Origin: Pseudovibrio flavus
GTDB taxonomy: Bacteria > Pseudomonadota > Alphaproteobacteria > Rhizobiales > Stappiaceae
Length of the DNA: 64,000 nt
NCBI RefSeq assembly: GCF_009711345.1
Contig: NZ_SMMA01000064.1
Span: 186,001-250,000 of the forward strand
Direction of reading: 5' to 3'
A program made the translations under genes and the position numbers. The first letter of the stretch is position 1. The number at the start of each line of letters is the position of its first letter. Below the pieces are notes generated by a model. That model saw nothing but the letters and a program-made list of their open reading frames with translations, was not told where the DNA came from and made no database searches. Below are positions 35,364-45,572 of this stretch, piece by piece.

Positions 35364-37979
35364 ATGGCTACGGAGCGTTACAACGCGCGCGATACGGAAG
35401 CGCGCTGGCAAAAGAAATGGGAAGATAACAACGTCTTCACCACGGACAATGATGATCCGCGGGACAAGTACTATGTGCTTGAGATGTTCCCATACCCATC
35501 CGGTCGCATCCACATGGGTCACGTGCGCAACTACGCCATGGGCGATGTTGTAGCACGTTACAAGCGCTCAACCGGCTACAACGTTCTTCACCCAATGGGT
35601 TGGGATGCGTTCGGTATGCCTGCTGAAAACGCTGCAATGGAAAAGAAAGTCCACCCAAAAGGCTGGACCTATGAAAACATTGCCACCATGCGCGGCCAGC
35701 TTAAATCCATGGGCCTGTCTCTCGACTGGAACCGTGAATTTGCGACCTGTGATGTTGACTACTACGCACAGCAGCAGCGACTGTTCCTCGACTTCCTCGA
35801 AGCAGGTCTGATCTACCGTAAGAAATCCAAGGTAAACTGGGACCCTGTCGATATGACCGTTCTTGCGAACGAGCAGGTTATCGACGGCAAGGGCTGGCGC
35901 TCCGGTGCAACCGTTGAGCAGCGCGAACTGACCCAGTGGTTCTTCAAGATCTCCGATTATTCGCAGGATCTTCTGGACGCTATCGACACCCTCGACAAGT
36001 GGCCTGAAAAAGTACGTCTGATGCAGAAAAACTGGATCGGCCGTTCTGAAGGTTTGAAGGTCTTCTTCGAGTTTGTTGAAGCTGCACCAACCGGTGACAC
36101 CGCTCTGGAAATTTTCACTACCCGTCCAGATACCCTTTTCGGTGCGTCCTTCCTCGGCTTGTCTCCAGATCATCCGATCACCGCAAAGCTGGCAGAAACC
36201 AACGAAGAGCTGCAGGACTTTATTGCCAAGTGCCGCCAGATTGGCACCACCGCAGAAGCAATCGAAACCGCTGAAAAGCTTGGCTTCGATACTGGCCTGC
36301 GCGTAAAGCATCCGCTTGACCCGTCTTGGGAACTGCCTGTTTACGTCGCAAACTTCATTCTTATGGACTACGGCACCGGCGCAATCTTTGCCTGCCCTGC
36401 CCACGACCAGCGCGACTTGGACTTTGCTCACAAATACGACCTGCCAGTGAAAGCCGTCGTGCTTCCTGAAGGTGAAGATGCCGCAACCTTCAATGTAGCT
36501 GACGAAGCTTACACCGGCGAAGGCACCATCTTTAATTCCGACTTCATGAACGGCATGTCCATCGCGGATGCGAAGGAAGCAGTTTCTGCAAAGCTGGAAA
36601 GCCAGAGCGTGAACGGCGCACCTCAAGGCGCTCGCGAAGTTAACTTCCGCCTACGCGACTGGGGTATTTCCCGTCAGCGCTACTGGGGCTGCCCAATCCC
36701 GATCATCCACTGTGATGACTGTGGCCCCCAGCCAGCACCGCGCGAAAGCCTGCCGGTACAGCTGCCAGATGATGTAACCTTTGACCGTCCGGGCAACCCG
36801 CTTGACCGTCACCCAACATGGCGCAACACCTGCTGTCCTAAGTGCGGTAAAGACGCTCTGCGTGAAACCGACACCATGGACACCTTCGTGGATTCCTCTT
36901 GGTACTTCGCACGCTTTACCGATCCGAAGAACGCAAACCCGACCGATCCAAAAGCAGCAAACGAATGGCTGCCGGTAGATCAGTACATCGGTGGTATTGA
37001 GCACGCGATTCTGCACCTGCTCTATTCCCGTTTCTTCACCCGCGCGATGCAAAAGACCGGTCACCTTGGCCTCAGCGAGCCATTCAAAGGCTTGTTTACA
37101 CAGGGCATGGTGAACCACGAGACCTATAAAGCGTCCTCCAACAACCGTTGGGTCGCTCCTGCCGAGATCAAGATCGAGGAACTGGACGGCGTTCGCAAAG
37201 CAACTCTGCTTGAAACCGGCGAAGACGTGGTTATCGGCTCCATCGAGAAGATGTCCAAGTCCAAGAAGAACGTGGTTGACCCGACCGACATCATCGAAAC
37301 CTACGGCGCAGATACTGCCCGCTGGTTCGTGTTGTCCGATAGTCCGCCAGAGCGTGATATTATCTGGACCGAAGACGGTGTTCTGGGTGCATGGCGTCAC
37401 GTGCAGCGCGTTTACCGCATCATCAACGAGATTGCTGAAAAGACCGCTTCCGGCGTGGAAAAACCAGCAGAATTCGGTGATGACGCTCTCGCTCTGCGCC
37501 GCGTGACCCACAAAACGCTGGCAGCTGTTGCTAAAGACTACGACAGCCTCGGCTTCAACCGTGCAGTTGCCCGTCTTTACGAGTTCACAAACGCTGTCTC
37601 CAAAGCTCTGCAGGCTGACCTGTCCAAAGCGGATGTTGTGTTTGCGCTTCGTGAAGCTGCCGACAGCATGATGTCCATGATGGAACCAATTACGCCTCAC
37701 CTTGCTGAGGAATGCTGGTCCATTCTGGGTAACGAAACCCTCATCAGCCAAACTGCTTGGCCGCAGATCGAGGAAGATCTACTTGTCGAAAATACCATTG
37801 TTCTGCCGATCCAGATCAACGGTAAGAAAAAAGGCGAGTTAACAATCGCACGAGACGCTTCCAAAGAAGACATCGAAGCGGCTATCCTACAGCATGAAGT
37901 TGTAGTGAAGGCTCTGGATGGAAACGCACCACGCAAAGTGATCGTCGTTCCTCAAAGGATTGTTAATGTCGTTGTCTAA
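35364..37979 (+). CDS. leuS: Leucyl-tRNA synthetase
   Basis: This class I synthetase charges tRNA-Leu and edits mischarged tRNA. The ATG at 35364 ([19 protein letters not shown]) matches family starts; the longer frame adds 28 residues. The 871-residue protein has the HIGH motif as HMGH (50-53), the editing domain with TTRPDTLFG near 245-253, and KMSKS at 629-633. Its end overlaps the lptE start by 14 bases, so leuS-lptE-holA are probably co-transcribed. Confidence 0.96.
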   Translation: MATERYNARDTEARWQKKWEDNNVFTTDNDDPRDKYYVLEMFPYPSGRIHMGHVRNYAMGDVVARYKRSTGYNVLHPMGWDAFGMPAENAAMEKKVHPKGWTYENIATMRGQLKSMGLSLDWNREFATCDVDYYAQQQRLFLDFLEAGLIYRKKSKVNWDPVDMTVLANEQVIDGKGWRSGATVEQRELTQWFFKISDYSQDLLDAIDTLDKWPEKVRLMQKNWIGRSEGLKVFFEFVEAAPTGDTALEIFTTRPDTLFGASFLGLSPDHPITAKLAETNEELQDFIAKCRQIGTTAEAIETAEKLGFDTGLRVKHPLDPSWELPVYVANFILMDYGTGAIFACPAHDQRDLDFAHKYDLPVKAVVLPEGEDAATFNVADEAYTGEGTIFNSDFMNGMSIADAKEAVSAKLESQSVNGAPQGAREVNFRLRDWGISRQRYWGCPIPIIHCDDCGPQPAPRESLPVQLPDDVTFDRPGNPLDRHPTWRNTCCPKCGKDALRETDTMDTFVDSSWYFARFTDPKNANPTDPKAANEWLPVDQYIGGIEHAILHLLYSRFFTRAMQKTGHLGLSEPFKGLFTQGMVNHETYKASSNNRWVAPAEIKIEELDGVRKATLLETGEDVVIGSIEKMSKSKKNVVDPTDIIETYGADTARWFVLSDSPPERDIIWTEDGVLGAWRHVQRVYRIINEIAEKTASGVEKPAEFGDDALALRRVTHKTLAAVAKDYDSLGFNRAVARLYEFTNAVSKALQADLSKADVVFALREAADSMMSMMEPITPHLAEECWSILGNETLISQTAWPQIEEDLLVENTIVLPIQINGKKKGELTIARDASKEDIEAAILQHEVVVKALDGNAPRKVIVVPQRIVNVVV

Positions 37980-38562
37980 ATCGACAGGCCATAACACCAA
38001 CTCAGCCCGCCGGATTATTTTCGGCGGCGCTGCTGTTCTGGCCGGTGCTCTCTTGCTATCGGGTTGTCAGGTGCGCCCTCTTTATGGCGTTACCGCAACG
38101 ACTTTTTCCGTTGATGGCGCAGATCAAGTGCAGGTGAAAGACCAGCTTGCTGCAATTTCCATCAAGGTATCGCCAATTGGCGACCGTAGCGGCCTGGACC
38201 GGCTTGACCAGCTTATTCGCAACGAGCTGAACTATGCATTCAGACGTGGCGGAGATGCCCCTCAGGCAGCTTACAAGCTTGAGGTGCTTATGGATAAGCA
38301 GCAGACTGAAGTGGGCGTTGAGCGCTTGTCTGACGTGCCTTCTGCGTACAACGTAACTGTTTCGGCAAGCTTTGTTCTTTCCGATATCAATACTGACAGA
38401 ACGCTGTATCAGGGCCGTGCATTTGCATCAGCCTCCTTCGACTTCTCCAGCCAGCGTTTTGCAAACTTGCGCGCAGAGCGTGATGCGGAAGACCGCGCAA
38501 CCAAAGTGGTTGCTCGCGACATCCACGCCCGCCTTGCAGGCTACTTTGCAACAAACCCTTAA
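37966..38562 (+). CDS. lptE: LPS-assembly lipoprotein LptE
   Basis: LptE is the outer-membrane lipoprotein that plugs LptD for lipopolysaccharide insertion. The 198-residue protein has a signal peptide with lipobox LSGC (Cys34), then VRPLYG, the usual start of mature alphaproteobacterial LptE. Start is ATG at 37966 with AAAGGA upstream, inside the leuS end. The leuS-lptE-holA order is conserved across proteobacteria and supports the call more than sequence alone. Confidence 0.88.
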   Translation: MSLSKSTGHNTNSARRIIFGGAAVLAGALLLSGCQVRPLYGVTATTFSVDGADQVQVKDQLAAISIKVSPIGDRSGLDRLDQLIRNELNYAFRRGGDAPQAAYKLEVLMDKQQTEVGVERLSDVPSAYNVTVSASFVLSDINTDRTLYQGRAFASASFDFSSQRFANLRAERDAEDRATKVVARDIHARLAGYFATNP

Positions 38563-38576
38563 GGCCAAGAGGCTTC

Positions 38577-39617
38577 ATGGTTGCGCTTAAAGCAGGCGAC
38601 ATTGACAAGTTTGTCGAGAACCCTCCGGCCTCGGCAAACCTTATTCTAGTTTATGGGCCTGATACCGGCCTTGTAAACGAGCGCGCCAAAAAGCTCATCG
38701 ACAACACTGCAAAAGAAAACAACGACCCGTTTTCGCAGGTGAAGCTAGATGCTGCCGATCTCAATTCGGATCCGAATCGATTGATCGACGAAGCTCTAAC
38801 AATCCCGCTCTTTGGTGGAAGGCGTACGATCTGGGTACGTGATGGCGGCGCTAAAAGCGTTGCAAGCGCTGTAGAGCCACTTTTCTCCAATCCCAACTTC
38901 GATGCTCTTGTTGTTATTGAAGCCGGTGATTTGAAAAAAGGCACTGGCCTTCGTAAGAAATTTGAAAGCAGCAAGACGGCCTATGCCATCCCCTGCTTTT
39001 CTGATGCCACTAGAGACGTTGACAGGCTCATAGAAGAGGAAGTCTCAAGCGCAGGTCTATCCATATCCCGAGAGGCCAAACAAGCGCTCCAGAGCCTCCT
39101 AGGCGCTGATCGCCTTGCAAGCCGCGGTGAGATTAAAAAGCTTTGCCTTTATGCAGCTCATGAACCGCGTATTGAAGTCAAACATGTAGAAGAGATCATC
39201 GGGGACGCCTCCGCATTCGCCATTGATGAGTTGATTGATGCCGCCGCTCTCGGCGATATGGTGACACTCGATCATGGGCTAGAGCGCCTGTCAGCAAGTG
39301 GCATGGATGCCGGTGTAATCGCCAGCCAAGCACTTAGACACTTCCAAACCATTCATCTATGCCGTCTGCAGATGGAAAAACGGACGCCTGCTGAGGATGT
39401 GGTTGATGGTTTGCGTCCACCTGTTTTCTGGAAGCGCAAGGCAAAGCTAGTACGCCAGATCAACATTTGGACCTTGCCGCGCCTTGAACGCGCCTTGGAA
39501 CGCCTTGCAGATACAGTAAAACAGGCCCGTCTGAACCCGAACCTGTCAGTTGCTATTCTCTCTCATAATTTTTTGGCAATTGGTCAGGCCGCAAGACAGG
39601 CCAACAATCGTCGCTAA
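38577..39617 (+). CDS. holA: DNA polymerase III subunit delta
   Basis: HolA opens the beta sliding clamp as part of the clamp loader. The 346-residue protein has the N-terminal LILVYGPDTGLVNERAKKL stretch and LFGGRRTIWVRDGG near 80-93, followed by the helical collar domain. It has no functional Walker motifs, as expected for delta. It is 14 bp downstream of lptE and ends at a convergent hairpin. Confidence 0.93.
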   Translation: MVALKAGDIDKFVENPPASANLILVYGPDTGLVNERAKKLIDNTAKENNDPFSQVKLDAADLNSDPNRLIDEALTIPLFGGRRTIWVRDGGAKSVASAVEPLFSNPNFDALVVIEAGDLKKGTGLRKKFESSKTAYAIPCFSDATRDVDRLIEEEVSSAGLSISREAKQALQSLLGADRLASRGEIKKLCLYAAHEPRIEVKHVEEIIGDASAFAIDELIDAAALGDMVTLDHGLERLSASGMDAGVIASQALRHFQTIHLCRLQMEKRTPAEDVVDGLRPPVFWKRKAKLVRQINIWTLPRLERALERLADTVKQARLNPNLSVAILSHNFLAIGQAARQANNRR

Positions 39618-39621
39618 ATGT

Positions 39622-39652
39622 TTTGAAGCCGAAACGATTATTCGGCTTCAAA
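39622..39652. terminator. Long perfect hairpin between holA and the Dabb-domain gene
   Basis: TTTGAAGCCGAA (39622-39633) pairs with TTCGGCTTCAAA (39641-39652), a 12-bp stem overlapping the end of the leftward gene. There is no separate T-run, but its placement between convergent genes suggests a terminator. Confidence 0.5.
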
Positions 39653-39928
39653 GTCTGCTGCAATGCGCAGTTCCCTTAATGGGCGAACAATATCAATGGA
39701 TTGCTGATAGGTTTCGTGCGCTTTGTAGGCATCCAAAGCCGCTTTGTTTTCAAACTCACCATAGACAACAAAGTCCACCGTTTCGTTTGAAATCGCATCA
39801 GTCTTCAAGTTTTTGCCGATTTCAATATGAGCCGCATGCGGGTTTGTTTTTAAAACACAAAGCCCTTCATAGACGCGCTCGTAGTCTCTAGCTTCTTTGA
39901 CGGTGAAGAAAACGATATGGCGGATCAT
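39638..39928 (-). CDS. Dabb-domain (stress-responsive alpha/beta barrel) protein
   Basis: The 96-residue protein starts MIRHIVFFTVKE, the standard Dabb opening, with FVVYGEFENKAALDAYKAHETYQQ in the middle and a C-terminal LRELRIAADFE. Dabb domains form dimeric barrels; most bacterial members lack a known substrate. It is followed by a hairpin shared with holA and preceded by another minus-strand gene about 130 bp upstream. Confidence 0.8.
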   Translation of the reverse strand: MIRHIVFFTVKEARDYERVYEGLCVLKTNPHAAHIEIGKNLKTDAISNETVDFVVYGEFENKAALDAYKAHETYQQSIDIVRPLRELRIAADFEAE

Positions 39929-39980
39929 CCTGACCTTTGATTATTCTTGTTTGGTTTAGGAACTGCTTGTTTGGCGGCGA

Positions 39981-40006
39981 TGGGCATATCTATAAAAATA
40001 TGCCCA
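39981..40006 (-). terminator. Hairpin between two leftward genes
   Basis: TGGGCATAT (39981-39989) and ATATGCCCA (39998-40006) form a perfect 9-bp stem about 55 bp past the DUF4386-like gene. It lacks a downstream T-run on the leftward strand, so termination is uncertain. Confidence 0.4.
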
Positions 40007-40061
40007 ATCCCCTTTTCCCGTCTAGCAACGTGGTTTGGAAAAGCGCGTCTTCCAACAGGCT

Positions 40062-40763
40062 TTACGTACCCGATACAGCCTCTGTTTCGCTGCTGAGCTT
40101 TGCGCCTTTTGGTTCCTCGAAGAACAGAGTAATGCCAACGATGAGGAACCAGATAATGCAGCCAAGACCAAAGAACGCCCCTCCAGCGCCGCTGAGAGCC
40201 GGAATGATAGTCGATAGGCCCGCTACACCAACAAGTATCCCAAAGCCGCTGACAAAGCGTGGAAGCGCCTTAGAGCGAAGACCAGCTATGCTCAGAAGCA
40301 AGACCCATAGAGCACCGACAATCTCGTTACCTCCGCCCAAGCCTTCAACCACTGTCGACAGCATCTGCCATTGAAGAAGAGCAGCAGCGGGATCAACCAC
40401 CAGAAGCCCCATAACGTGCTCAAAAGAGATTGTTGCTACCATGCCCGATGCAATAACCAGCCCGCACCAGATAACCCCAAAACCGGCGGCCAACTGCGAG
40501 AGATGGCTAGCCTGACGTTTCAAACGCTCATGCAAGGCCAGAACCAAGGCTAGAAGCACAACGCCGTTGAGGACATAGATGACAAAATACCAAACAAAAA
40601 CAACTGTCTGATGGGCTTTAAAAAGTTCAAGGGTTGCAAGCGACGCCGCACCTTCGCTGTCATAGCCAGCAGGCATTAGCACTGCAAACAGTATGCCCAT
40701 TCCGAAAATATAAGTACCCGCAGCTGCAAGGGATGCAAGCCCACCTACCCGCTGAAAATTCAT
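40062..40763 (-). CDS. DUF4386-like integral membrane protein
   Basis: The 233-residue protein has about six hydrophobic helices (10-31, 52-77, 90-110, 140-162, 170-190, 195-215) with the N-terminal RVGGLASLAAAGTYIFGM pattern typical of DUF4386 proteins. The C-terminus after EEPKG is polar and disordered. Function is unknown. It lies downstream of the parB terminator and is transcribed on its own. Confidence 0.6.
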   Translation of the reverse strand: MNFQRVGGLASLAAAGTYIFGMGILFAVLMPAGYDSEGAASLATLELFKAHQTVVFVWYFVIYVLNGVVLLALVLALHERLKRQASHLSQLAAGFGVIWCGLVIASGMVATISFEHVMGLLVVDPAAALLQWQMLSTVVEGLGGGNEIVGALWVLLLSIAGLRSKALPRFVSGFGILVGVAGLSTIIPALSGAGGAFFGLGCIIWFLIVGITLFFEEPKGAKLSSETEAVSGT

Positions 40764-40857
40764 GAAACGACCTATACAATTGAAAGTTGAGATAGGCTAT
40801 TTACGGGTAAAACTTATAGTAACGCAAGGGAAGATATATCTACCCACCGTCGGGCAC

Positions 40858-40890
40858 AAAAAAACCGGCCTGCGTGCACCGCAAGCCGGT
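40858..40890 (-). terminator. Rho-independent terminator of parAB
   Basis: On the leftward strand ACCGGCTTGCG (40890-40880) pairs with CGCAGGCCGGT (40874-40864) over 11 bp with one G-T pair, and is followed by seven T. It lies about 25 bp after the parB stop. Confidence 0.92.
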
Positions 40891-40915
40891 CTTCTAATCC
40901 TTGGCCAGAACTCTC

Positions 40916-41812
40916 TTAGTTCTGGATGCCCAACAAACGGCAAACTTCATCAAGTTGCTCAACTGAGGTGTACTTGATCTTCAGTTCACCAACGCCCTTC
41001 TCAGGCTTGTGAGCGATGTTGACCTTAAGCCCCAAACCATCCGCCAGACGCTTTTCAAGCGCCTTGGTGTCAGCATCTTTCTCCGGCTTAGGAGCTTTCT
41101 CTTTTTTCTCGAGAATGGACGGATCCTGCGCAATGCGCTCCGCATCGCGAACCGTAAGCCCCTTCTCTACGATCAAATCCGCAAGCGCTGCAGGATCTTC
41201 TGCAGTAATCAGCGCGCGTGCGTGACCAGCAGTCAAAAGGCCCTCTGCAAGATAGTCTTTGACGGAATTCGGCAGTTTCAAAAGGCGCAGTGTGTTGGCC
41301 ACATGAGAACGGCTCTTGCCGATAACCCGTGAAAGCTCCACCTGCGAATAGGAAAACTCTTCAATCAGCTGATCGTAACCAAGCGCCTCTTCGATCGGGT
41401 TGAGGTCCGCACGCTGAACGTTCTCGATGATCGCAAGTTCAAGCGCTTCTTGATCGGTTACCTCACGAATGATGACCGGCACTTCATGCAGGCCCGCTTT
41501 CTGGGCCGCTCGCCAACGACGTTCACCAGCAATGATCTCAAAGTGACCCGGCTCATTGGGCGTCGGACGCACGAGAATAGGCTGCACAATGCCCTTCTCC
41601 TTCACTGACTCAGCAAGGCTGGTCAGATCGCTTTCAACGAATGTTTTGCGCGGGTTACGTGGGTTCGGCTTTACATACTCAATTGGCACCTTGCGGCTAT
41701 CGCGGGTGCGCTCAGGTGCTGCTGCTGGCTCTGTGTTAACTTCGCCTATAAGCGCTGCCAGTCCACGGCCAAGACGCTTATTGCTCCGTCCACCTTCTTC
41801 TGTTTTTGCCAT
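40916..41812 (-). CDS. parB: Chromosome partition protein ParB
   Basis: ParB is a CTP-dependent clamp that loads at parS sites and spreads to form the partition complex. The 298-residue protein has the CTP-binding motif GERRWR at 95-100, the helix-turn-helix YSQVELSRVIGKSRSHVANTLRLL near 155-178, and a C-terminal dimerisation domain. The N-terminus has GRGLAALIGE, the usual ParA-stimulating box. It follows parA in the leftward ori-proximal run; several parS-like palindromes lie 2-8 kb away. Confidence 0.96.
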   Translation of the reverse strand: MAKTEEGGRSNKRLGRGLAALIGEVNTEPAAAPERTRDSRKVPIEYVKPNPRNPRKTFVESDLTSLAESVKEKGIVQPILVRPTPNEPGHFEIIAGERRWRAAQKAGLHEVPVIIREVTDQEALELAIIENVQRADLNPIEEALGYDQLIEEFSYSQVELSRVIGKSRSHVANTLRLLKLPNSVKDYLAEGLLTAGHARALITAEDPAALADLIVEKGLTVRDAERIAQDPSILEKKEKAPKPEKDADTKALEKRLADGLGLKVNIAHKPEKGVGELKIKYTSVEQLDEVCRLLGIQN

Positions 41813-41927
41813 TGTTCGATCACCTGTAAAAAACTTCTGTACCTATAACAGTACAAAGAGGCCCACTGCGCCGACTAGGCACAGGGAACACTATTCCACA
41901 CTAAAAAGAAAAGATGACGGCAAAAGG

Positions 41928-42755
41928 CTACGCTGCCGCCATACGCATATCGCGCTCACGCTGGATAATTTCGGAGGCAAGACGCAGGTAAGCTTGAGAA
42001 CCAGAGCACTTCAGATCGTAGAGCAGCGCTGGCTTTCCGTAGGACGGTGCTTCGGAAACACGCACGTTACGCGGAATGATCGTGTCATACACCGCATCGC
42101 CCATGGTTTCGCGAACGTCCTGAACCACCTGACTGGAGAGGTTGTTGCGGCTGTCGTACATGGTCAGCACAATGCCGTGGATCGTCAGCTCTGGGTTCAG
42201 CGTATGCTTCACCTGCTCCACAGTAGACAGAAGCTGGCTCAAACCTTCCAGCGCGAAGAACTCGCACTGCAATGGAACCAGAATGCTATGAGAAGCCGTC
42301 ATTGCGTTGATGGTGAGCAGGTTCAAAGATGGCGGGCAGTCCACCAGCACATATGAAAACCCTTGCGCTGTGCCCTTCTCTGCCGATTTAGCAAGACCGG
42401 AAATCGCGCTGCGAAGACGGTATGCACGATCAGAGGCAGAGGAAATTTCCAGCTCGACACCAAGCAAGTCCATGGTGGAAGGAGCAATCCAGAGGCGCGG
42501 AACCGCAGTTTCCAAAATAGCCTCTTCCATGGTGCAGTCACCACACAGCACATCGTATGTCGAAAACTCGCGTGAGTTCCGATCGATACCAAGACCCGTG
42601 GAAGCGTTTCCTTGCGGATCAAGGTCAATCACAAGCACCCGCTCGCCGATTGCAGCCAGCGCGGTTCCCAGATTGATTGCCGTCGTTGTTTTGCCTACGC
42701 CACCCTTTTGGTTGGCAACAGTCAAAACGCGCGGAGACTGTGGTAGATTGCTCAT
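41928..42755 (-). CDS. parA: Chromosome partition ATPase ParA (Soj)
   Basis: ParA forms the nucleoid-bound ATP gradient that moves ParB-parS complexes. The 275-residue protein has the deviant Walker A KGGVGKTT at 17-24, VLVIDLDPQGNAS (switch I/Walker A') at about 39-51, and VLVDCPPSL near 126. It is the chromosomal short form with no N-terminal HTH. rsmG precedes and parB follows, on one leftward transcript. Confidence 0.96.
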   Translation of the reverse strand: MSNLPQSPRVLTVANQKGGVGKTTTAINLGTALAAIGERVLVIDLDPQGNASTGLGIDRNSREFSTYDVLCGDCTMEEAILETAVPRLWIAPSTMDLLGVELEISSASDRAYRLRSAISGLAKSAEKGTAQGFSYVLVDCPPSLNLLTINAMTASHSILVPLQCEFFALEGLSQLLSTVEQVKHTLNPELTIHGIVLTMYDSRNNLSSQVVQDVRETMGDAVYDTIIPRNVRVSEAPSYGKPALLYDLKCSGSQAYLRLASEIIQRERDMRMAAA

Positions 42756-42775
42756 CTGTCCAAACCTCGTCCGAC

Positions 42776-43432
42776 TTAACGCGCCGCCATTTTCGTAATG
42801 ATCAGCACCTTACTTTGCGGATCCACAAGACTATCATGTTCTACCAGATCCAACTCCCACTTGTGAGAGGCCTCTTCAATTTCCCGGCGAAAATCTTGCC
42901 CTTTGTGGAAAACAGCGGTTGCACCGCGCTGAACAAACTGCGCAGAAAACCCACAAAGCATCTCCAGATTGGCCAAAGCGCGAGCTGAAACGCCCTCAAT
43001 CGGCGCCGTCCAACCCTTCGTTACAGCTTCGATACGACCCGCATGAACCTTGACCTTACTGCCAGTTTCACGCGCGACCGTACGCAAGAAGGAGGCCTTG
43101 CGCTGGTTGCTCTCCACCAGGTTCACCATGGTGTCTTCCCGGCCCCGCAGGAGGATTGCAGTCACAAGACCAGGAAACCCTGCCCCACTGCCGAAGTCGA
43201 TCCAATGGTTTGCTTCAGGAAGGCTCTTCTGGATTTGAATGGAGTCTGCCACATGGCGCATCCAGATATCGTCCATAGTAGACGGCGCTATCAGATTCTG
43301 CGCCGGCTGCCACTTTCGAACCAAATCGACATAAATTGCAAACGCTTCAAGGGTTTCACATGAAACATCCGGATACATACGACGCACAGCGTCGATCTGG
43401 GCGCTATCCGCCCTACCCGTTAGACTTGTCAT
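42776..43432 (-). CDS. rsmG: 16S rRNA (guanine527-N7)-methyltransferase
   Basis: RsmG methylates G527 of 16S rRNA. The 218-residue Rossmann methyltransferase has the SAM motif DFGSGAGFPG near 93-102 and NLVESNQRKASFLRTV near 120-135. Its start codon abuts the mnmG stop. A near-parS palindrome (43353-43368) lies inside the gene near its 5' end. Confidence 0.95.
   Translation of the reverse strand: MTSLTGRADSAQIDAVRRMYPDVSCETLEAFAIYVDLVRKWQPAQNLIAPSTMDDIWMRHVADSIQIQKSLPEANHWIDFGSGAGFPGLVTAILLRGREDTMVNLVESNQRKASFLRTVARETGSKVKVHAGRIEAVTKGWTAPIEGVSARALANLEMLCGFSAQFVQRGATAVFHKGQDFRREIEEASHKWELDLVEHDSLVDPQSKVLIITKMAAR
43353..43368. other. parS-like palindrome inside rsmG
   Basis: GGTTTCACATGAAACA matches the ParB consensus TGTTTCACGTGAAACA at 14 of 16 positions. 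It sits in coding sequence, as many chromosomal parS sites do. Confidence 0.5.
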
Positions 43433-45316
43433 TTACGCAGCACCTGCGGCACTAAGGCCGTTACGACGAATATAAGAAAGGAGCAAAGTCAAAGCCGCTG
43501 GTGTTACCCCATCGATGCGGGACGCCTGACCAATGGTGGCCGGACGAACATCAATCAGCTTCTGCTTTACCTCATTGGAAAGACCGGCAAGATCATCATA
43601 GTTGATGGTCTTTGGAATGATGAGTTCCTCATCACGCTTCAACGCTTCAATATCTGCTGCCTGACGCTCCAGATAAACCGCATACATCGCATCCACCGCT
43701 ACCTGTTTGGCATAGGTCAGATCGACGTCTGAGAGCTCCTCAAAGACCTCTAGGATCTGTTCCAGAGTGATATCAGGATAGGCCAGAAGATCGAATGCGG
43801 AGCGCTTCACACCGTCCTGATTGATCGGCAAACCGCGCTTACGGCCTTCCGATGGACTTATGCGCGAAGATTCAAAACGCTCCCGAATCTCCTTAAGGGA
43901 TTCAAGCTTTGTTTCGAATGCGACTCGACGCGTTTCACCCACACAACCCCACTTTATACCAAGCGGCGTCAAACGCTGGTCAGCGTTATCTGCACGAAGG
44001 GAAAGGCGGTACTCGGCGCGGGAAGTGAACATGCGATATGGCTCGCTCACGCCACGGGTAACGAGATCGTCAATCATCACGCCGATGTAGCCATCAGCAC
44101 GGCCAACGATAATATCGTCACCGTCAACGGCATTACGCGCAGCGTTCAAACCAGCAAGAAGCCCCTGTGCGCCCGCTTCCTCATAACCGGTGGTACCGTT
44201 GATCTGGCCCGCCAGATAAAGGCCCTTCTGTTTCTTTGTTTCCAAAGTCGGAAGAAGTTCGGTCGGATCGATGTGGTCATACTCAATGGCATAACCCGGC
44301 TGAATAATGGTTACATCTTCAAGGCCGGGAATAGAGCGGATGAACTGCTCCTGCACATCTTCTGGAAGCGATGTAGAAATGCCGTTTGGATAGATGGTGT
44401 GATCGTCCAGCCCTTCAGGCTCAAGGAAGATCTGATGGCCATCACGATCACCAAAGCGCACCACCTTATCTTCGATGGATGGACAGTAGCGAGGGCCCCT
44501 GCCCTTGATCTCGCCAGAGTACATCGCAGACTTATGAATATTGTCGCGAATGATCTGGTGGGTTTCCATCGTGGTGCGAGTGATGTGGCACGGCACCTGA
44601 CGAACCGTGACCTCATTAGTCAGCGTAGAGAATGGGATCGGATCTTCATCGCCCGGCTGTTCAGCGAGCTGATCCCATTTGATTGTACGGGCGTCAAGAC
44701 GCGCTGGCGTTCCGGTTTTCAGACGACCAAGACGCAGACCTATCTGTTCAAGAGATTCAGAGAGACCCATTGCTGGCGCTTCATCGACACGGCCCGCTGG
44801 TATTTTCTTCATGCCGATGTGGATCATACCGCGCAAGAAAGTACCTGTGGTGAGCACCACGGACTTTGCAAGAACGCGGGTTCCATCTGCAAGAACAACA
44901 CCCTTCAGCTCGCCATTTTCAAGAATGAGTTTATCCGCTTCGCCTTCAACAACTTCAAGGTTCACGGTGGCACGGATCTCTCTCTGCATGGCTTCGCGGT
45001 ACAGTTTACGGTCAGCCTGCGAACGAGGCCCCTGAACAGCTGGCCCCTTTCTGCGGTTGAGCATGCGGAACTGGATACCGGAAGCATCTGCAACGCGGCC
45101 CATCAAACCGTCAAGCGCGTCAATCTCACGAACTAGGTGTCCCTTCCCCAAACCACCGATGGCTGGGTTACAGGACATGATGCCCACAGTATCGAAGCGA
45201 TGAGTAACAAGCGCTGTGCGTGCGCCCATGCGTGCGGCTGCGGCTGCGGCTTCACAGCCTGCATGCCCACCGCCAACAACAATGACGTCGAAGCGCTGTT
45301 CAGTACACTCTGACAT
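43433..45316 (-). CDS. mnmG: tRNA uridine-5-carboxymethylaminomethyl modification enzyme MnmG
   Basis: MnmG is the FAD/NADH subunit that, with MnmE, builds cmnm5 at U34 of several tRNAs. The 627-residue protein has the FAD motif [17 protein letters not shown] (15-31), the conserved [14 protein letters not shown] near 48-61 and TTGTFLRG near 155. It lies upstream of rsmG with no gap. The 256-bp space before it holds a parS-like site. Confidence 0.96.
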   Translation of the reverse strand: MSECTEQRFDVIVVGGGHAGCEAAAAAARMGARTALVTHRFDTVGIMSCNPAIGGLGKGHLVREIDALDGLMGRVADASGIQFRMLNRRKGPAVQGPRSQADRKLYREAMQREIRATVNLEVVEGEADKLILENGELKGVVLADGTRVLAKSVVLTTGTFLRGMIHIGMKKIPAGRVDEAPAMGLSESLEQIGLRLGRLKTGTPARLDARTIKWDQLAEQPGDEDPIPFSTLTNEVTVRQVPCHITRTTMETHQIIRDNIHKSAMYSGEIKGRGPRYCPSIEDKVVRFGDRDGHQIFLEPEGLDDHTIYPNGISTSLPEDVQEQFIRSIPGLEDVTIIQPGYAIEYDHIDPTELLPTLETKKQKGLYLAGQINGTTGYEEAGAQGLLAGLNAARNAVDGDDIIVGRADGYIGVMIDDLVTRGVSEPYRMFTSRAEYRLSLRADNADQRLTPLGIKWGCVGETRRVAFETKLESLKEIRERFESSRISPSEGRKRGLPINQDGVKRSAFDLLAYPDITLEQILEVFEELSDVDLTYAKQVAVDAMYAVYLERQAADIEALKRDEELIIPKTINYDDLAGLSNEVKQKLIDVRPATIGQASRIDGVTPAALTLLLSYIRRNGLSAAGAA

Positions 45317-45468
45317 TATTTACCTGCTGTATGCCCGCTCCAACACCTATTAGCACTGACAAAATAACTATCAATGAGGCGCAGCGGGTCTAGATAATTT
45401 GAAACTTACAGCGGTTAATACAGCATCAAAGGGCGGCGGTCAAAGGCTTACAGGCAACGGGTGAGTCG

Positions 45469-45544
45469 CCTGCAAGCAACAGCGAGAATCATGTTATTCA
45501 CATATTCACCGCTATCAATTCACTGAGAAGATTCCGCTTGCAGG
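45469..45544. repeat. Inverted repeat next to the parS site
   Basis: CCTGCAAGC (45469-45477) and GCTTGCAGG (45536-45544) are perfect 9-bp inverted arms 58 bases apart, ending four bases before the parS-like palindrome at 45548. Role unknown. Confidence 0.45.
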
Positions 45545-45547
45545 AAT

Positions 45548-45563
45548 CGTTTCACGTGAAACA
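45548..45563. other. parS partition site (best match)
   Basis: CGTTTCACGTGAAACA contains the complete 14-base palindromic core and matches the consensus at 15 of 16 positions. It lies in the mnmE-mnmG gap, about 4 kb from parB and 7 kb from the proposed origin. Confidence 0.85.
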
Positions 45564-45572
45564 TGGTTAAAG

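Noticed and set aside
35568-37751. Long antisense frames over leuS
   Set aside because: Two frames (35568-36626 and 36651-37751) lie wholly in leuS and have no ribosome-binding sites or recognisable domains.
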